A stretch of DNA of 64,000 bases from Aquarana catesbeiana (Eukaryota > Chordata > Amphibia > Anura > Ranidae). This document shows, piece by piece, positions 10,349 to 19,933 of the stretch. The position numbers and the translations under genes are program-made. The stretch spans positions 66,533,555-66,597,554 of the forward strand of contig NC_133333.1 in NCBI RefSeq assembly GCF_042186555.1. The letters run 5' to 3'. Position 1 is the first letter of the stretch. Each line of letters starts with the position of its first letter. The notes beneath the pieces are model-generated. The model was not told where the DNA came from. It worked only from the letters and a program-made list of their open reading frames with translations, and did no database searches.

Positions 10349-12517
10349 ATGTTTCGTATGCGTACTCCTCGTAGAGTTCCTGCTGTGCGGGGGCTTGGTG
10401 TTGGGGTCCTGACCTTGACACAAGTCCAGTCCATGAACAGGGTGGGGAGGAGTTCATGGACCAAGAATTGGTTGCTTCAGCGTGACCAGTTCTGTCACAT
10501 GCCTTTGCTCCGTGAGATCCGTGAGAATAATCCTGATGATTTCAGGAACTTTCTCAGGATGACGGACCCCGTGTTTCACCGTTTGTTGGCTTCGCTGACC
10601 CCCTTAGCAGGCAGGATACCTGCATGAGGCAAGCCATCACTCCAGAGCAGAGGTTGGTCGCTACCTTGCGGTATTTGGCCACAGGGAGAAGTCTGCAGGA
10701 CCTCAAGTTCTCGACAGGCATCTCCCCCCAGGCTCTGGGGATCATTATCCCAGAGACCTGTTCTGCCATCGTACAGGTCCTGCAGAAGGAGTATATGAAG
10801 GTAAGATTTTTATCCTTTTATATCACATTTTATTGTATTGAATGTTTGATAATATATTGTATTTCTTCCCTCATTCCCTAATTACCATGATTGTAATATG
10901 CTGTGAATGTCCCCTTTGTTCTCATGCATGCTGAATTTTTATATAATTATTATTTTAGGTCCTTCATAAATATTTGCCCTTCAATAACCTCCCCAGCATG
11001 GTGTCTCCTGGCCTATATTCACCTCATGTAGTCACTTAACAATGTATTTTATCAGCTCCATAGTAGTGCTTTACCCCAAACACCCCCTAAAATGTTTGGA
11101 AATGTTATTTTTGATTTAAATTCAGGCAGAGTGCCAGCGGCTTTTTTTTGTGGTGTCCCCAAATTTTTTGTAACCCCCCCCCCCAACTGCTAAGTCAGCT
11201 GATCCCAATTCTCTATCCTCAACCATCTATCTGCTGACTTGACTTTGCCAAACCCATACACACTATACCCACCTCTTTAGTGCTCAGATTTATGGATGAA
11301 TTCCCCAAAGCATGTAGTGCAAGGGCCTGCCTGTATACTTTCCAATGGTACTGTTTAAAGTTCTTGTATCCTATTATGATCTTGATAGGTAATAGCAGAA
11401 TGTCCAAATGTGCTCAAATGTGTACAGTGTGTATTTATATCTTTGTATTATGACACTTCTTACCTGTCCAGTGGGCTGCCAATAGTGTAACTAAGGAGGG
11501 GCTGTTCCAAGTAATACCCTGTATTTAGGCATTCATCTCTCAATGAAGTGAAGAGGGTTACCGGTCCAAGAGTTCCCCCCCCTATAATGTTAGAAATGGC
11601 CCATGAGGGGGGAATATGATAGGTGTACCTTATACTTTGTTGTTGTAAAATTCCCCTTAATAAATGCTATCTGGAGGTTGACCCATAATGTTTGTGTCTA
11701 ATCTGCTTGCCATGTTTCTGTGAAAAAATAGTAATGTTTATTGTTTTTTCCTCAACAGTTTCCTTCCACGCCACAGGAATGGCAGACTGTGGCCTCCCAC
11801 TTTGCCCAGCAGTGGGACTTTCCTAACTGCGGAGGGGCAATTGATGGGAAACACGTCCACATCGTCCCACCACCCAACTCGGGGTCGTACTATTATAATT
11901 ACAAGGGGTTTAATAGTATAGTGATGTTGGTGGTGGTGTCGGCTAATTTCGAGTTCTTGTATGTGGACGTGGGGAAGAATGGCCGGATGTCCGATGGTGG
12001 AGTGACCGCCCAGACGGAGTTCTACAGGCGTCTCCAGAATGGCAGCTTGGACTTGCCACCTCCAGAGGACAATGTTGAAGGTCTCCCATTTGTGTTCGTT
12101 GCTGATGAAGCGTTTGCGCTGGGGAACCACCTGATGCGGCCATTCCCGATGAGGACCCTCACCCCGGAACAGAGGGTTTTTAATTACCGGCTGGCCAGAG
12201 TCTGAAGAGTGGTGGAGAACACATTTGGAATCCTGGCCAGCCTGTTCCGACTATTTCTGACACCCATCCATATGGCGGAGTATAAACTGAACCATATTAT
12301 ACTGGCGTGCTGTGTTCTCCATAATTTTTTAAGAAAACATTCAGCCAACTATGCTGGCTCAGTTGGGCCTGAGGCCGGAATCCCAAATACATCAACAATG
12401 ACGGCGCTTGAAAGCGGCCGTCCTGGCTTGCCCTCCCTGAGTGCCCGTGATGTCCGGTTACGATACCTGGAGTTCTTTGCGGGTAGGGGGGCTATCAATA
12501 TGCCAGACAATCCGTGA
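10349..12517 (+). pseudogene. PIF/Harbinger DDE transposase, two exons, frameshift plus stop
   Basis: Transposase that cuts and pastes the element (DDE_Tnp_4 type). Exon 1 is 10349-10800, starting at ATG in GCCATGT context and ending AAG|GTAAGA. The intron is 958 bp. Exon 2 is 11759-12517 after TTTTTTCCTCAACAG. The join is in frame (...EYMK then FPSTPQEW...). Conserved pieces: ITPEQRLVATLRYLATG in exon 1; GGAIDGKHVHIV (first Asp), FLYVDVGKNGRMSDG (second Asp), RVVENTFGIL (Glu) and CCVLHNFLR in exon 2. Two lesions: a frameshift at about 10600-10622 (frame changes before MRQAITPEQ), and TGA at 12203-12205 where an Arg codon is expected, just before the catalytic Glu; CGA to TGA decay is likely. 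AATAAA is at 12529-12534. Without lesions it would be about 400 residues, normal for the family. Confidence 0.9.
10801..11758 (+). other. Intron of the Harbinger transposase gene
   Basis: Bounded by GTAAGA and a pyrimidine-rich TTTTTTCCTCAACAG. AT-rich and without a recognisable gene; it includes short homopolymer runs (poly-C near 11168-11182). Confidence 0.8.
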
Positions 12518-13447
12518 CACCTTTTTCAAATAAAAAACAACCAAAAGCAATTCTTGGTGGACATTTACTGCTTGTGTTTGTTTGAGCTGACCCTGACAGA
12601 AATGTGTTGAGTGCAGAAAATGTCGTGATTGGGTAACCTTATAAAGAATAGTGTTGGCTGGTACTTCCTAAATGCAAAAACACATTTCACTACAAGTGCA
12701 CTTGCAACTGCACTGAACCTGCACTTGTAGTGCAAAGTGTATTTGCCCTTAGGAAATAACCCCCATTTTTGCATAAAACAGCTATTACATCACCCCAAAA
12801 GTGTTGTAGTGTTGAGAAAATAATCCACACATTCTTGAGTAAGGCACTTTTTTATACCTGCACAATCACATGTGCATTTACCAAAGGTTTTTAAAACAAA
12901 ACAACATGTTTGTTGTATAACAATTTTTGGGGGGGCATTATCAAAAATCGAACTATCCATTTCAGATAAAACAGGCCTGTGTAAAACCAACAAGAAAGCC
13001 AAAAAACTTGAACTTACAAAGTTCACATTAGGTAAAACCTGAAGGCTATATCAGACATCAGTATTTAGGAACTGGGTTTGATATAGCGTTCAGATGGGGG
13101 GAAATCGCCCCTGGAAAAGCCAAATTTGGAAGATGCACACCAATTTACGAATGTCAACATGTGCTATCTGCCATCAGGGGGGATCAAGGGACGTGTTTTG
13201 GGGGAGCAAGCCCTTCCTCAACGCTACTTTATAATTGAGTAAGGGGTTGCACCCCCAAAACGCGTCCTTTGATCTCCCGTGATGGCAGATAGCACATGTT
13301 GGCACACTGTGTGCATCCTCCAAATTTGGCTTTTCTAAACATTGTAAAAATTTTAGTAAGATAAAACAGGTGATTTTGTGGGGTTTAAATTCGCCCCAAA
13401 ACATCAATGATGTTATTATTTTTTTTAATAACATCACTGATTTGTTG
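12518..13447. other. Convergent intergenic region of the Harbinger element
   Basis: Between the 3' ends of the transposase (+) and the Myb-like gene (-). It holds the transposase poly-A signal, a short inverted repeat around 12685-12745 (CACTACAAGTGCACTT and its complement) related to sequence at about 48815, and the long hairpin described separately. Confidence 0.7.
13114..13335. repeat. Long imperfect hairpin between convergent genes
   Basis: The left arm (13114 onward, GAAAAGCCAAATTTGGA) pairs with the right arm (TCCAAATTTGGCTTTTC, 13319-13335). The pairing continues inward through ACATGTGCTATCTGCCATCA and its complement, GGGGG/CCCCC blocks and TTGAGTAAGG versus CCTTCCTCAA, to a loop near 13215-13235. 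Arms are ~100 bp with mismatches. It could be a nested fold-back MITE or a structure both converging transcripts run into. Confidence 0.8.
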
Positions 13448-14696
13448 CTAGATGTTTTGCAATTGGAGATTACACCCCATGATCTCCCCGATCAGTATCT
13501 GGGCACTTTCAGATGTAAAGCGTTCTAGATCACGATCACCTAAAAAGAGATAAAGAACAAAAAAAACAGGTCTCAAAAATCTGCCAACATCCATCTCTTT
13601 TACCTGAGCCTGTGGTTGCAGACACTCACCTGTTGTGGTGCCAATCTCCACCACATCTTCTTCTTCCTCCTGCTCAGCTTCTTGGGTTGGTATTTCCCCT
13701 TCTTCCAGAGGGGGGGGTCTCTGGTCTCCTGGGATGAGGGGTGTCCGAGTCTTTTCTCCCCTATGTAAAACAAAAATGGTATAATTAGCACACAGATATT
13801 TGATGACAGAACTAGAAATAGGAAACATTGCTTGGAAGTGGGGTACAATTGTCTATTTTAGCCGAGTTCCAAGATGTATATTTTTTATTGTCCTTTGTCA
13901 AGCTGCAATACTTTACCTGTTTGGTACAAGCTTCACAGATGTAGCCCCCCCTATAGTATACACTGGAGCACCTGTGTGCCCCCCCTAATAAAAATGGTGT
14001 TCTGGGGTCCCACACTAGTGCTCCAGTGTCCAGATGTGAAAACAGCTGCTCAGTGTCCTCTCCTTACACACAATCTAGTTGGCATTTCATTCTAGTAACA
14101 AACCCATCTACACAAACAAATATTTGGCATCCAAGTAGGCCCAAAAAAAATGTGGGAAAATGCATATGGCCTAAACAATGGTGTTCTAGAGGCAGAAAGA
14201 AAAATGTTTGATACGAACGAATAATGTGCCCATGAACATTAAAGTTGACCTTTTTAAATGTTACAATTACTAAAAGCATATGGAGCAGAACGAACGGAAT
14301 AAAGACAGAAAGAATAGGAACACAGCACAACTACTTACTTTTTTGCAGCACTCTCCGGATCTTTCGGTACTGCTCTGGCTCTCTCAACTTCGGGTCCGAC
14401 CACCGCTTCCTGAGCTGATCTTTAGATCTTCGTACCCCGAAATTCCTCTCCAGACTCCGGACCACTTTACCAATGATTTTGGCCTTTCTGATGTTGGGGT
14501 GGGGGTAAGGCCCATATTTTCCGTCATAGTCGGACTTCTTCATGATGTCTACCATCTCCAACATCTCCCCAAACCACATATTTGTGGCCTTAAAACGTCT
14601 CCTTCTGGATCGGGACGTGCCTGGATCCGGGCTTTCCTCCTCCTCCTCCTCCTCGTTGTTAGAATTATCACGCACCTGTTGTAACTCCGCCATCAT
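13448..14696 (-). CDS. Myb/SANT-like DNA-binding protein of Harbinger, three exons
   Basis: Probable accessory DNA-binding protein; in PIF/Harbinger elements a Myb/SANT-like partner binds the transposon ends and helps nuclear import of the transposase (family knowledge). Proposed exons on the minus strand: 14696-14339 (ATG at 14696, ends before GTAAGTAG), 13760-13630 (after TACATAG, ends before GTGAGTG) and 13539-13448 (after TTTTTAG, stop TAG). Exon 1 has an acidic run then a basic patch (SRSRRRRFKA) and a Myb_DNA-bind_5-like domain: WFGEMLEMVDIMKKSDYDGK, then KIIGKVVRSLERNFG, then RRSKDQLRKRWSDPK. Exon 2 is Glu-rich; exon 3 encodes ERFTSESAQILIGEIMG. Exons 2 and 3 join in frame, but exons 1 and 2 need one extra base in the A-run at the exon 1 end. 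Either that base is lost or the true junction differs. Confidence 0.7.
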
Positions 14697-14984
14697 GCTC
14701 TTCCCCCACTGCGCCGAACGAAAAGGGGCGGGGAATAGACTAGAAAGAACGTCAGGGGCGGGCGGAGTTACACGCATGCGCAGTGTGTATAAAGCGTAAC
14801 ACACGTGCGTATTACGTACGATCTGTGAGCAGAGCAAGGAGCATTGGACACGCTGATCCTAAGAACGAAGGTAAGAGACAAACTTGGGCCTATACTGCTT
14901 CTAGATTGAGGCCTATATTGTAACAAGATTAGGAGAGTTTGGTCTGACATTAGGCTTTGTCTTGTGTTGTGTCTTGCAGTGAAC
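14697..14984. promoter_or_regulatory. Shared divergent promoter of the Myb-like and MADF genes
   Basis: 288 bp separate the two start codons. There are two GC boxes (GGGGCGGGG at 14725-14733 and GGGGCGGGCGG at 14755-14765) and a plus-strand TATAAA at 14788-14793. A non-coding first exon of the MADF gene follows, ending AAG|GTAAGAG at 14870/14871. Its acceptor TTGCAG is at 14974-14979, six bases before the ATG. The GC boxes, TATAAA and exon boundaries are all conserved in the diverged copy at 34681-34970, evidence that they matter. Confidence 0.75.
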
Positions 14985-16052
14985 ATGGATATCTTAATGA
15001 GAGATACTGACTTCATGTCACTATTCATTGATATGCTAAGTGAGCTGCCCTGTCTGTGGGAGATTACCCACCCCCATTTCAAGAACCAAGCAAAGAGGAA
15101 GGCAGCACTGGAGCAATTGTGTGAAATTGTGAAGCAGGTGATCCCCACGGCAGACATCACTTATTTAAAGATTTTCATTGGTGGCCTGAGGAGCACATAT
15201 CTAAGGGAGCGCAAGAAAGTCCTGGATTCACAGAGATCCGGAGCAGCAGATGACATCTATGTCCCCAGGATGTTGTACTACGACAGGCTGCACTTTCTGG
15301 CAGGCCAGACTGAACCCAGGCCATCCCTCTCCAGTCTTCCTTCCACGCTTCCTTCCCCCCCGGCTGAGGCTTCTGACGCCCAACCTGGGCCTTCCAGGCC
15401 ATATGTGGAGGAGCCCAGATTGAGCCAGGTATAGCATTCCTCTAAATATTTCTGCTTGTCCAATCAATGATGTTACCTAGATGTTAGTTGGGAGTACTAA
15501 TTTAGGATTGTGATTGATGATGCAAAAACTAAAACCATGTCCCTTTTTCATACACAGGGAAGTCTCAGCCAGGAGGTGGCCGGGCCGAGCCGGCTGGCTG
15601 ATATCAAGGTCCCTCCACCACACCTGAAAACAGAAAGTGGCAGTAGGACGAGTGCCCTAGAGGAGGCGGCTATCAGATTCTTTTGGAGGGCTACAGAGGT
15701 CCTGGGAGCACCCCACACCAGGCAGGAGAACATTGCTGCATTCATTGCCTATAAAATGCAGAGGATGGAGGAGGGCCAAAAAGCCATGTGTCAGGCCCTC
15801 ATATCAGAGGCTCTGGAGAAAGGTGTGAGGGGCCAAATTACACCTCACACACAGCTTTGGGATGGTCCTCCTCCTCCTCCTCCTGCAGGTCCTCCTCCTC
15901 CTCCTCCCTCTCCTCCAGGTCCTCCCAGTCCTCCTCCAGGTCCTCCCAGTCCTCCTCCTCCTCCTCCTCCAGGTCCTACTCCTCCTCCTGCCACATCTCC
16001 AACTGCACAGCCACAGCCCGGAAGGAAGTGTGAAAGGAAGACCAGACAGTGA
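14985..16052 (+). CDS. MADF-domain protein of Harbinger, intact, two coding exons
   Basis: Exons 14985-15428 (ends CAG|GTATAG) and 15558-16052 (after TACACAG) join in phase and give an open frame of 312 residues. The N-terminal ~100 residues form a MADF domain (a Myb-related DNA/protein-binding fold): FIDMLSELPCLWEITHPHF, then GGLRSTYLRERKKVL, then LYYDRLHFLAG. A Ser/Pro/Ala-rich linker follows. Exon 3 has a helical stretch (EEAAIRFFWRATEVLG, then FIAYKMQRMEEGQKAMCQAL) in the position where many MADF proteins have an interaction module. It ends in a long polyproline tract built on a (CCT)n repeat and a basic tail (GRKCERKTRQ). Poly-A signal AATAAA at 16305-16310. No transposase motif. MADF proteins occur as the second ORF of PIF elements in insects (family knowledge); having one beside a Myb-like gene is unusual. 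The function is not known. Confidence 0.8.
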
Positions 16053-16744
16053 GGACCCTGGATCCAGTCTGGTCGGCCAAAAGATGCAGCCTCTTGTGGT
16101 ACCACAGCCTGGGGACACAGATGTCATCTGCTGCTATCCGAGTCTCTGTGAATCCTGGACCAGACTGCCCTCCCTTAGATATGGACTCCTCAGGCCACCA
16201 ATTTTGATGTTTAAGAATTGATGTCTGCCGTGGGGGTCCCAGGCTTCACTAATTTCTGCTGTTGATCCAGTGTTGCCTTCCTCTTTGTTTGGTTCTGATC
16301 CCTTAATAAAGGATTTTTGTTTTGAATTATACTCTCCTATGTGTTTTACTTCAAAAATGACAGTTGGTTTGTGAGGGTTCAGGTACATTTCTAATATACA
16401 ATGTGAAATGAACAAGGGACACTAACAACAAACAATCTCCTTGAGATTAAATAATAAAAGATATCAATGGTGTTGGGGTAACTTGACACACAAAACACAC
16501 ACAAAAATATTCTGGAGTAAAAATAAAAATAACATTGAACAAAGATCAGCCTTGGAAAAAATCCAAACATTAAATTAAAAAAAAGGCTTAAAATCCAAAA
16601 TAAAAAAAAAATAAAACATATAAAACTGTCAGATGTGACAACTAATAACAATATATTGAGGGAATCCCACTAAAACAACACAAATAAAAGTTTGTGAGAA
16701 GTGTGTGTGAATACGAGCAGCAAAACGACTTAATTCTTGTCACA
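16053..16744 (+). other. MADF 3' UTR and AT-rich spacer in Harbinger
   Basis: 16063-16237 is an inverted, roughly 80% identical copy of MADF exon sequence 15143-15317, including the part encoding GGLRSTYLRE. It lies inside the transcript before AATAAA 16305. From ~16410 to 16744 the sequence is AT-rich with no recognisable feature. Confidence 0.75.
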
Positions 16745-17088
16745 TTCTAAAGAAGAAGAGAGTGCGCTGTATTAAACCATTTTGAACATTGCAGCGTGAC
16801 GAAAGTGCTGTATCCATTGCGAACGCTAAGTTTACCAGAACGAGCTGTCCCGTGTCGGAATTTCTTCTGAGCATGCGTGGCACTTTCTGCGTCGGAACAG
16901 GCCACACACGGTCGGAATTGACGCGATTGGATTTTGTTGTCGGAAAATTTTATCTCCTGCTGTCCAACTTTGTGTGTCGGAAAATCCGATGGAAAATGTC
17001 CAATGGCGCCCACACACGGTCGGAATTTCCGACAACATGCTCCGATCGGACATTGTCCATCGGAAAATCCGACCGTGTGTACGGGGCA

Positions 17089-17336
17089 TAACTGTAAATA
17101 CTGCAGCTGCCTGCCTGTGGTACTAATAGGATCAGAAGAACACCACCAATTTTCTTTAGGTAGCTTTAGGTGCACAATGTGTAGAGGACACAGTACACTA
17201 ACTGTAAATACTGTAGCTGCCTGTGGTTTTAATAGGATCAGAACAACAGCAATTGTCTTCAGGTTTCTTTAGGTGCACACTGTGCAGAGAACGCAGTAAA
17301 CTAACTGTAAATACTGCAGCTGCCTGCCTGTGGTAC
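17089..17336 (+). repeat. Satellite block 4
   Basis: Continuation of the monomer that Harbinger split (TAA 17089-17091, then CTGTAAATACTG), followed by about two monomers up to LTR copy 3. Confidence 0.95.
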
Positions 17337-18179
17337 TGTCGTGGATATTCCACTACACTCTTGTGCTAATAAGCACCCATTTCCGTCTTAATGATATAAA
17401 TGCATCTTACCTTTTGATCATTTGTCTTCTCTCTGGTTCCCCATTCCCCAGTAAACAGACATCTACACATCCTTACCTTCTTATCTCGGCATCTTTGACT
17501 TTCTCTAGCTAGCAGGCTCTTTTATTAACATATCAACAGAAGTCCCAAGAGGGTGTGCCTCCAACAGCCAAACGCCTCCTACAAAGTTTGTGACCTCACA
17601 GGAAATGAACAATACAGAGGAAATGACCATATAAGGATTTAACAACACAGGAAATACAACAACCAATGAACAATGACTACAAGAGTCTTATGGGAGTGTC
17701 TGAGACGAGACAGGGTGCATATATGCTTTTAGAAGCCACATGGCTTTTAATCATTGACTCAGTCTCCAACCATAACAACCCAAAAGACTCCCGTACTTCC
17801 GTTTATAGAAATCCCTGTTACACATTGTTCCAGAGAACAATGTATACCTGGATTATTCTACTGTCTTTGTGGACGAGAGATTATCGGCAGGCGTACACTC
17901 ATTGGGCCACAAATATGTTGATCAGGCACACAGAGGCAACATGAGCGCACACTCGTTAAACCGATAATGTCTTTGCAGAGCGAGCACACCCCCACCAGAC
18001 GATCGTTCTGTGCATCGCACAGGGGCCCTTAGCTGGCGGACATGTCCCCACTCCACAAACATTTCTCTACATCCCCAGAGAGCTTTTTAATACCAAACGG
18101 ATCTCAACCAGCGTCAGTCTGCCCCAGTCAGCTCTTTAGAGCGGCCCGCGAGAGAACGAACACTGGGAGACTTATGACA
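17337..18179 (-). mobile_element. Retrovirus-type LTR copy 3, 843 bp
   Basis: Same structure and boundaries as the copy at 6871-7713: minus strand TGTCATAAG to ACGACA, with AATAAAAGAGC inside. The flanks are identical in kind (satellite on the left, satellite leader on the right). Confidence 0.7.
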
Positions 18180-19091
18180 ACACATTAAAATTCATCTTCA
18201 TAAAATTTTCCACAACTGTACTAATATGATCAGAAGAATACCACCAATTTTCTTCAGGTAGCTTTAGGTGCACACTGTGCAGAGGACACAGTACATTAAC
18301 TGTAAATACTGTAGCTGCCTACCTGTGGTTCTAATAGGATCAGAAGAACACCACCAAGTTTCTTCAGGTAGCTTTAGGTGCACACTGTGTAGAGGACACA
18401 GTACACTAACTGTAAATACTGCAGCTGCCTGCCTGTGGTACTAATAGGATCAGAAGAACACCAGCAATTTTCTGCAGGTAGCTTTAGGTGCACACTGTGC
18501 AGAGGACACATTACACTAACTGTAAATCCTGCAGCTGCCTGCCTGTGTTATTAAAAGGATCAGAACAACAGCTATTGTCTTCAGTTAGCTTTAGGTGCAC
18601 ACTGTGCACAGGACACAGTACACTAACTGTAAATCCTGCAGCTGCCTGCCTTTGGTACTAATAGGATCAGAAGAACACCACCAATTTTCTTCAGGTAGCT
18701 TTAGGTGCACACTGTGCAGAGGACACAGTACACTAACTGTAAATACTGCAGCTGCCTGCCTGTGGTACTAATAGGATCAGAAGAACACCACCAATTTTCT
18801 TCAGGTAGCTTTAGGTGCACACTGTGCAGAGGACACAGTACACTAACTGTAAATACTGCAGCTGCCTGCCTGTGGTACTAATAGGATCAGAAGAACACCA
18901 CCAATTTTCTTCAGGTAGCTTTAGGTGCACAATGTGCAGAGGACACAGTACACTAACTGTAAATACTGTAGCTGCCTGTGGTTTTAATAGGATCAGAACA
19001 ACAGCAATTGTCTTCAGGTTTCTTTAGGTGCACACTGTGCAGAGAACGCAGTACACTAACTTTAAATACTGCAGCTGCCTGCCTGTGGTAC
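18180..19091 (+). repeat. Satellite block 5
   Basis: Leader, then about eight monomers. Two or three consecutive A-type monomers around 18655-18910 are identical 110 bp copies, pointing to recent local amplification. Confidence 0.95.
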
Positions 19092-19933
19092 TGTCGTGGA
19101 TATTCCACTACACTCTTGTGCTAATAAGCACCCATTTCCGTCTTAATGATATAAATGCATCTTACCTTTTGATTGTTTGTCTTCTCTCTGGGTCCCCATT
19201 CCCCAGTAAACAGACATCTACACATCCTTTCGTTTTTATCTCAGCATCTTTGACTTTCTCTAGCTAGCAGGCTCTTTTATTAACATATCAACAGAAGTCC
19301 CAAGAGGGTGTGCCTCCAACAGCCAAATGCCTCCTACAAAGTTTGTGACCTCACAGGAAATGAACAATACAGAGGAAATGACCATATAAGGATTTAACAA
19401 CACAGGAAATACAACAACCAATGAACAATGACTACAAGAGTCTTATGGGAGTGTCTGAGCAGAGACAGGGTGCATGTATGCTTTTAGAAGCCACATGGCT
19501 TTTAATCATTGACTCTGTCTCCAACCATAACAACCCAAAAGACTCCCGTACTTCCGTTGATAGAAATCCCTATTACACATTGTCCAGAAAACAATGTATA
19601 CCTGGATTATTCTACTGTCTTTGTGGACGAGAGATTATCGGCAGGCGTACACTCATTGGGCCACAAATATGTTGATCAGGCACACAGGGGCAACATGAGC
19701 GCACACTCGTTAAACCGATAATGTCTTTGCAGAGCGAGCACACCCCCACCAGACGATCGTTCTGTGCATCGCACAGGGGCCCTTAGCTGGCGGACATGTC
19801 CCCACTCCACATACATTTCTCTACATCCCCAGAGAGCTTTTCACTACCAAACGGATCTCAACCAGCGTCAGTCTGCCCCAGTCAGCTCTTTAGAGCGGCC
19901 TGCGAGAGAACGAACCCTGGGAGACTTATGACA
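19092..19933 (-). mobile_element. Retrovirus-type LTR copy 4, 842 bp
   Basis: Same as copies 2, 3 and 5, with a few substitutions and a one-base deletion near 19582 (TTGTCC instead of TTGTTCC). Confidence 0.7.

Larger units (their letters stand above)
9875..17088 (+). mobile_element. PIF/Harbinger DNA transposon, complete-length, three genes
   Basis: A 7214 bp element with terminal inverted repeats TGCCCCGTACACACGGTCGG on the left and its complement ending CGTGTGTACGGGGCA on the right. It is flanked by TAA on both sides (9872-9874 and 17089-17091), the 3-bp TWA duplication typical of PIF/Harbinger. Subterminal regions hold repeated ACACGGTCGGA-like motifs in both orientations, likely transposase-binding sites. 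Order of genes: DDE transposase (+), a long hairpin, Myb/SANT-like gene (-), divergent promoter, MADF gene (+). It interrupts a satellite monomer. The transposase is broken, so the copy is non-autonomous now. Confidence 0.95.

Noticed and set aside
12102..12130. A second CTGATGA motif (hammerhead candidate)
   Set aside because: Lies in transposase coding sequence, with no GAAAC-stem III or matching stem I.
11741..12205. Treating the second transposase exon as an independent gene starting at its first ATG-like codon
   Set aside because: It has a consensus splice acceptor at 11744-11758 and joins exon 1 in frame.
15804..16127. Gly/Arg-rich minus-strand frames opposite the polyproline tract
   Set aside because: Complement of the (CCT)n repeat in MADF exon 3. 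No splice or start evidence.
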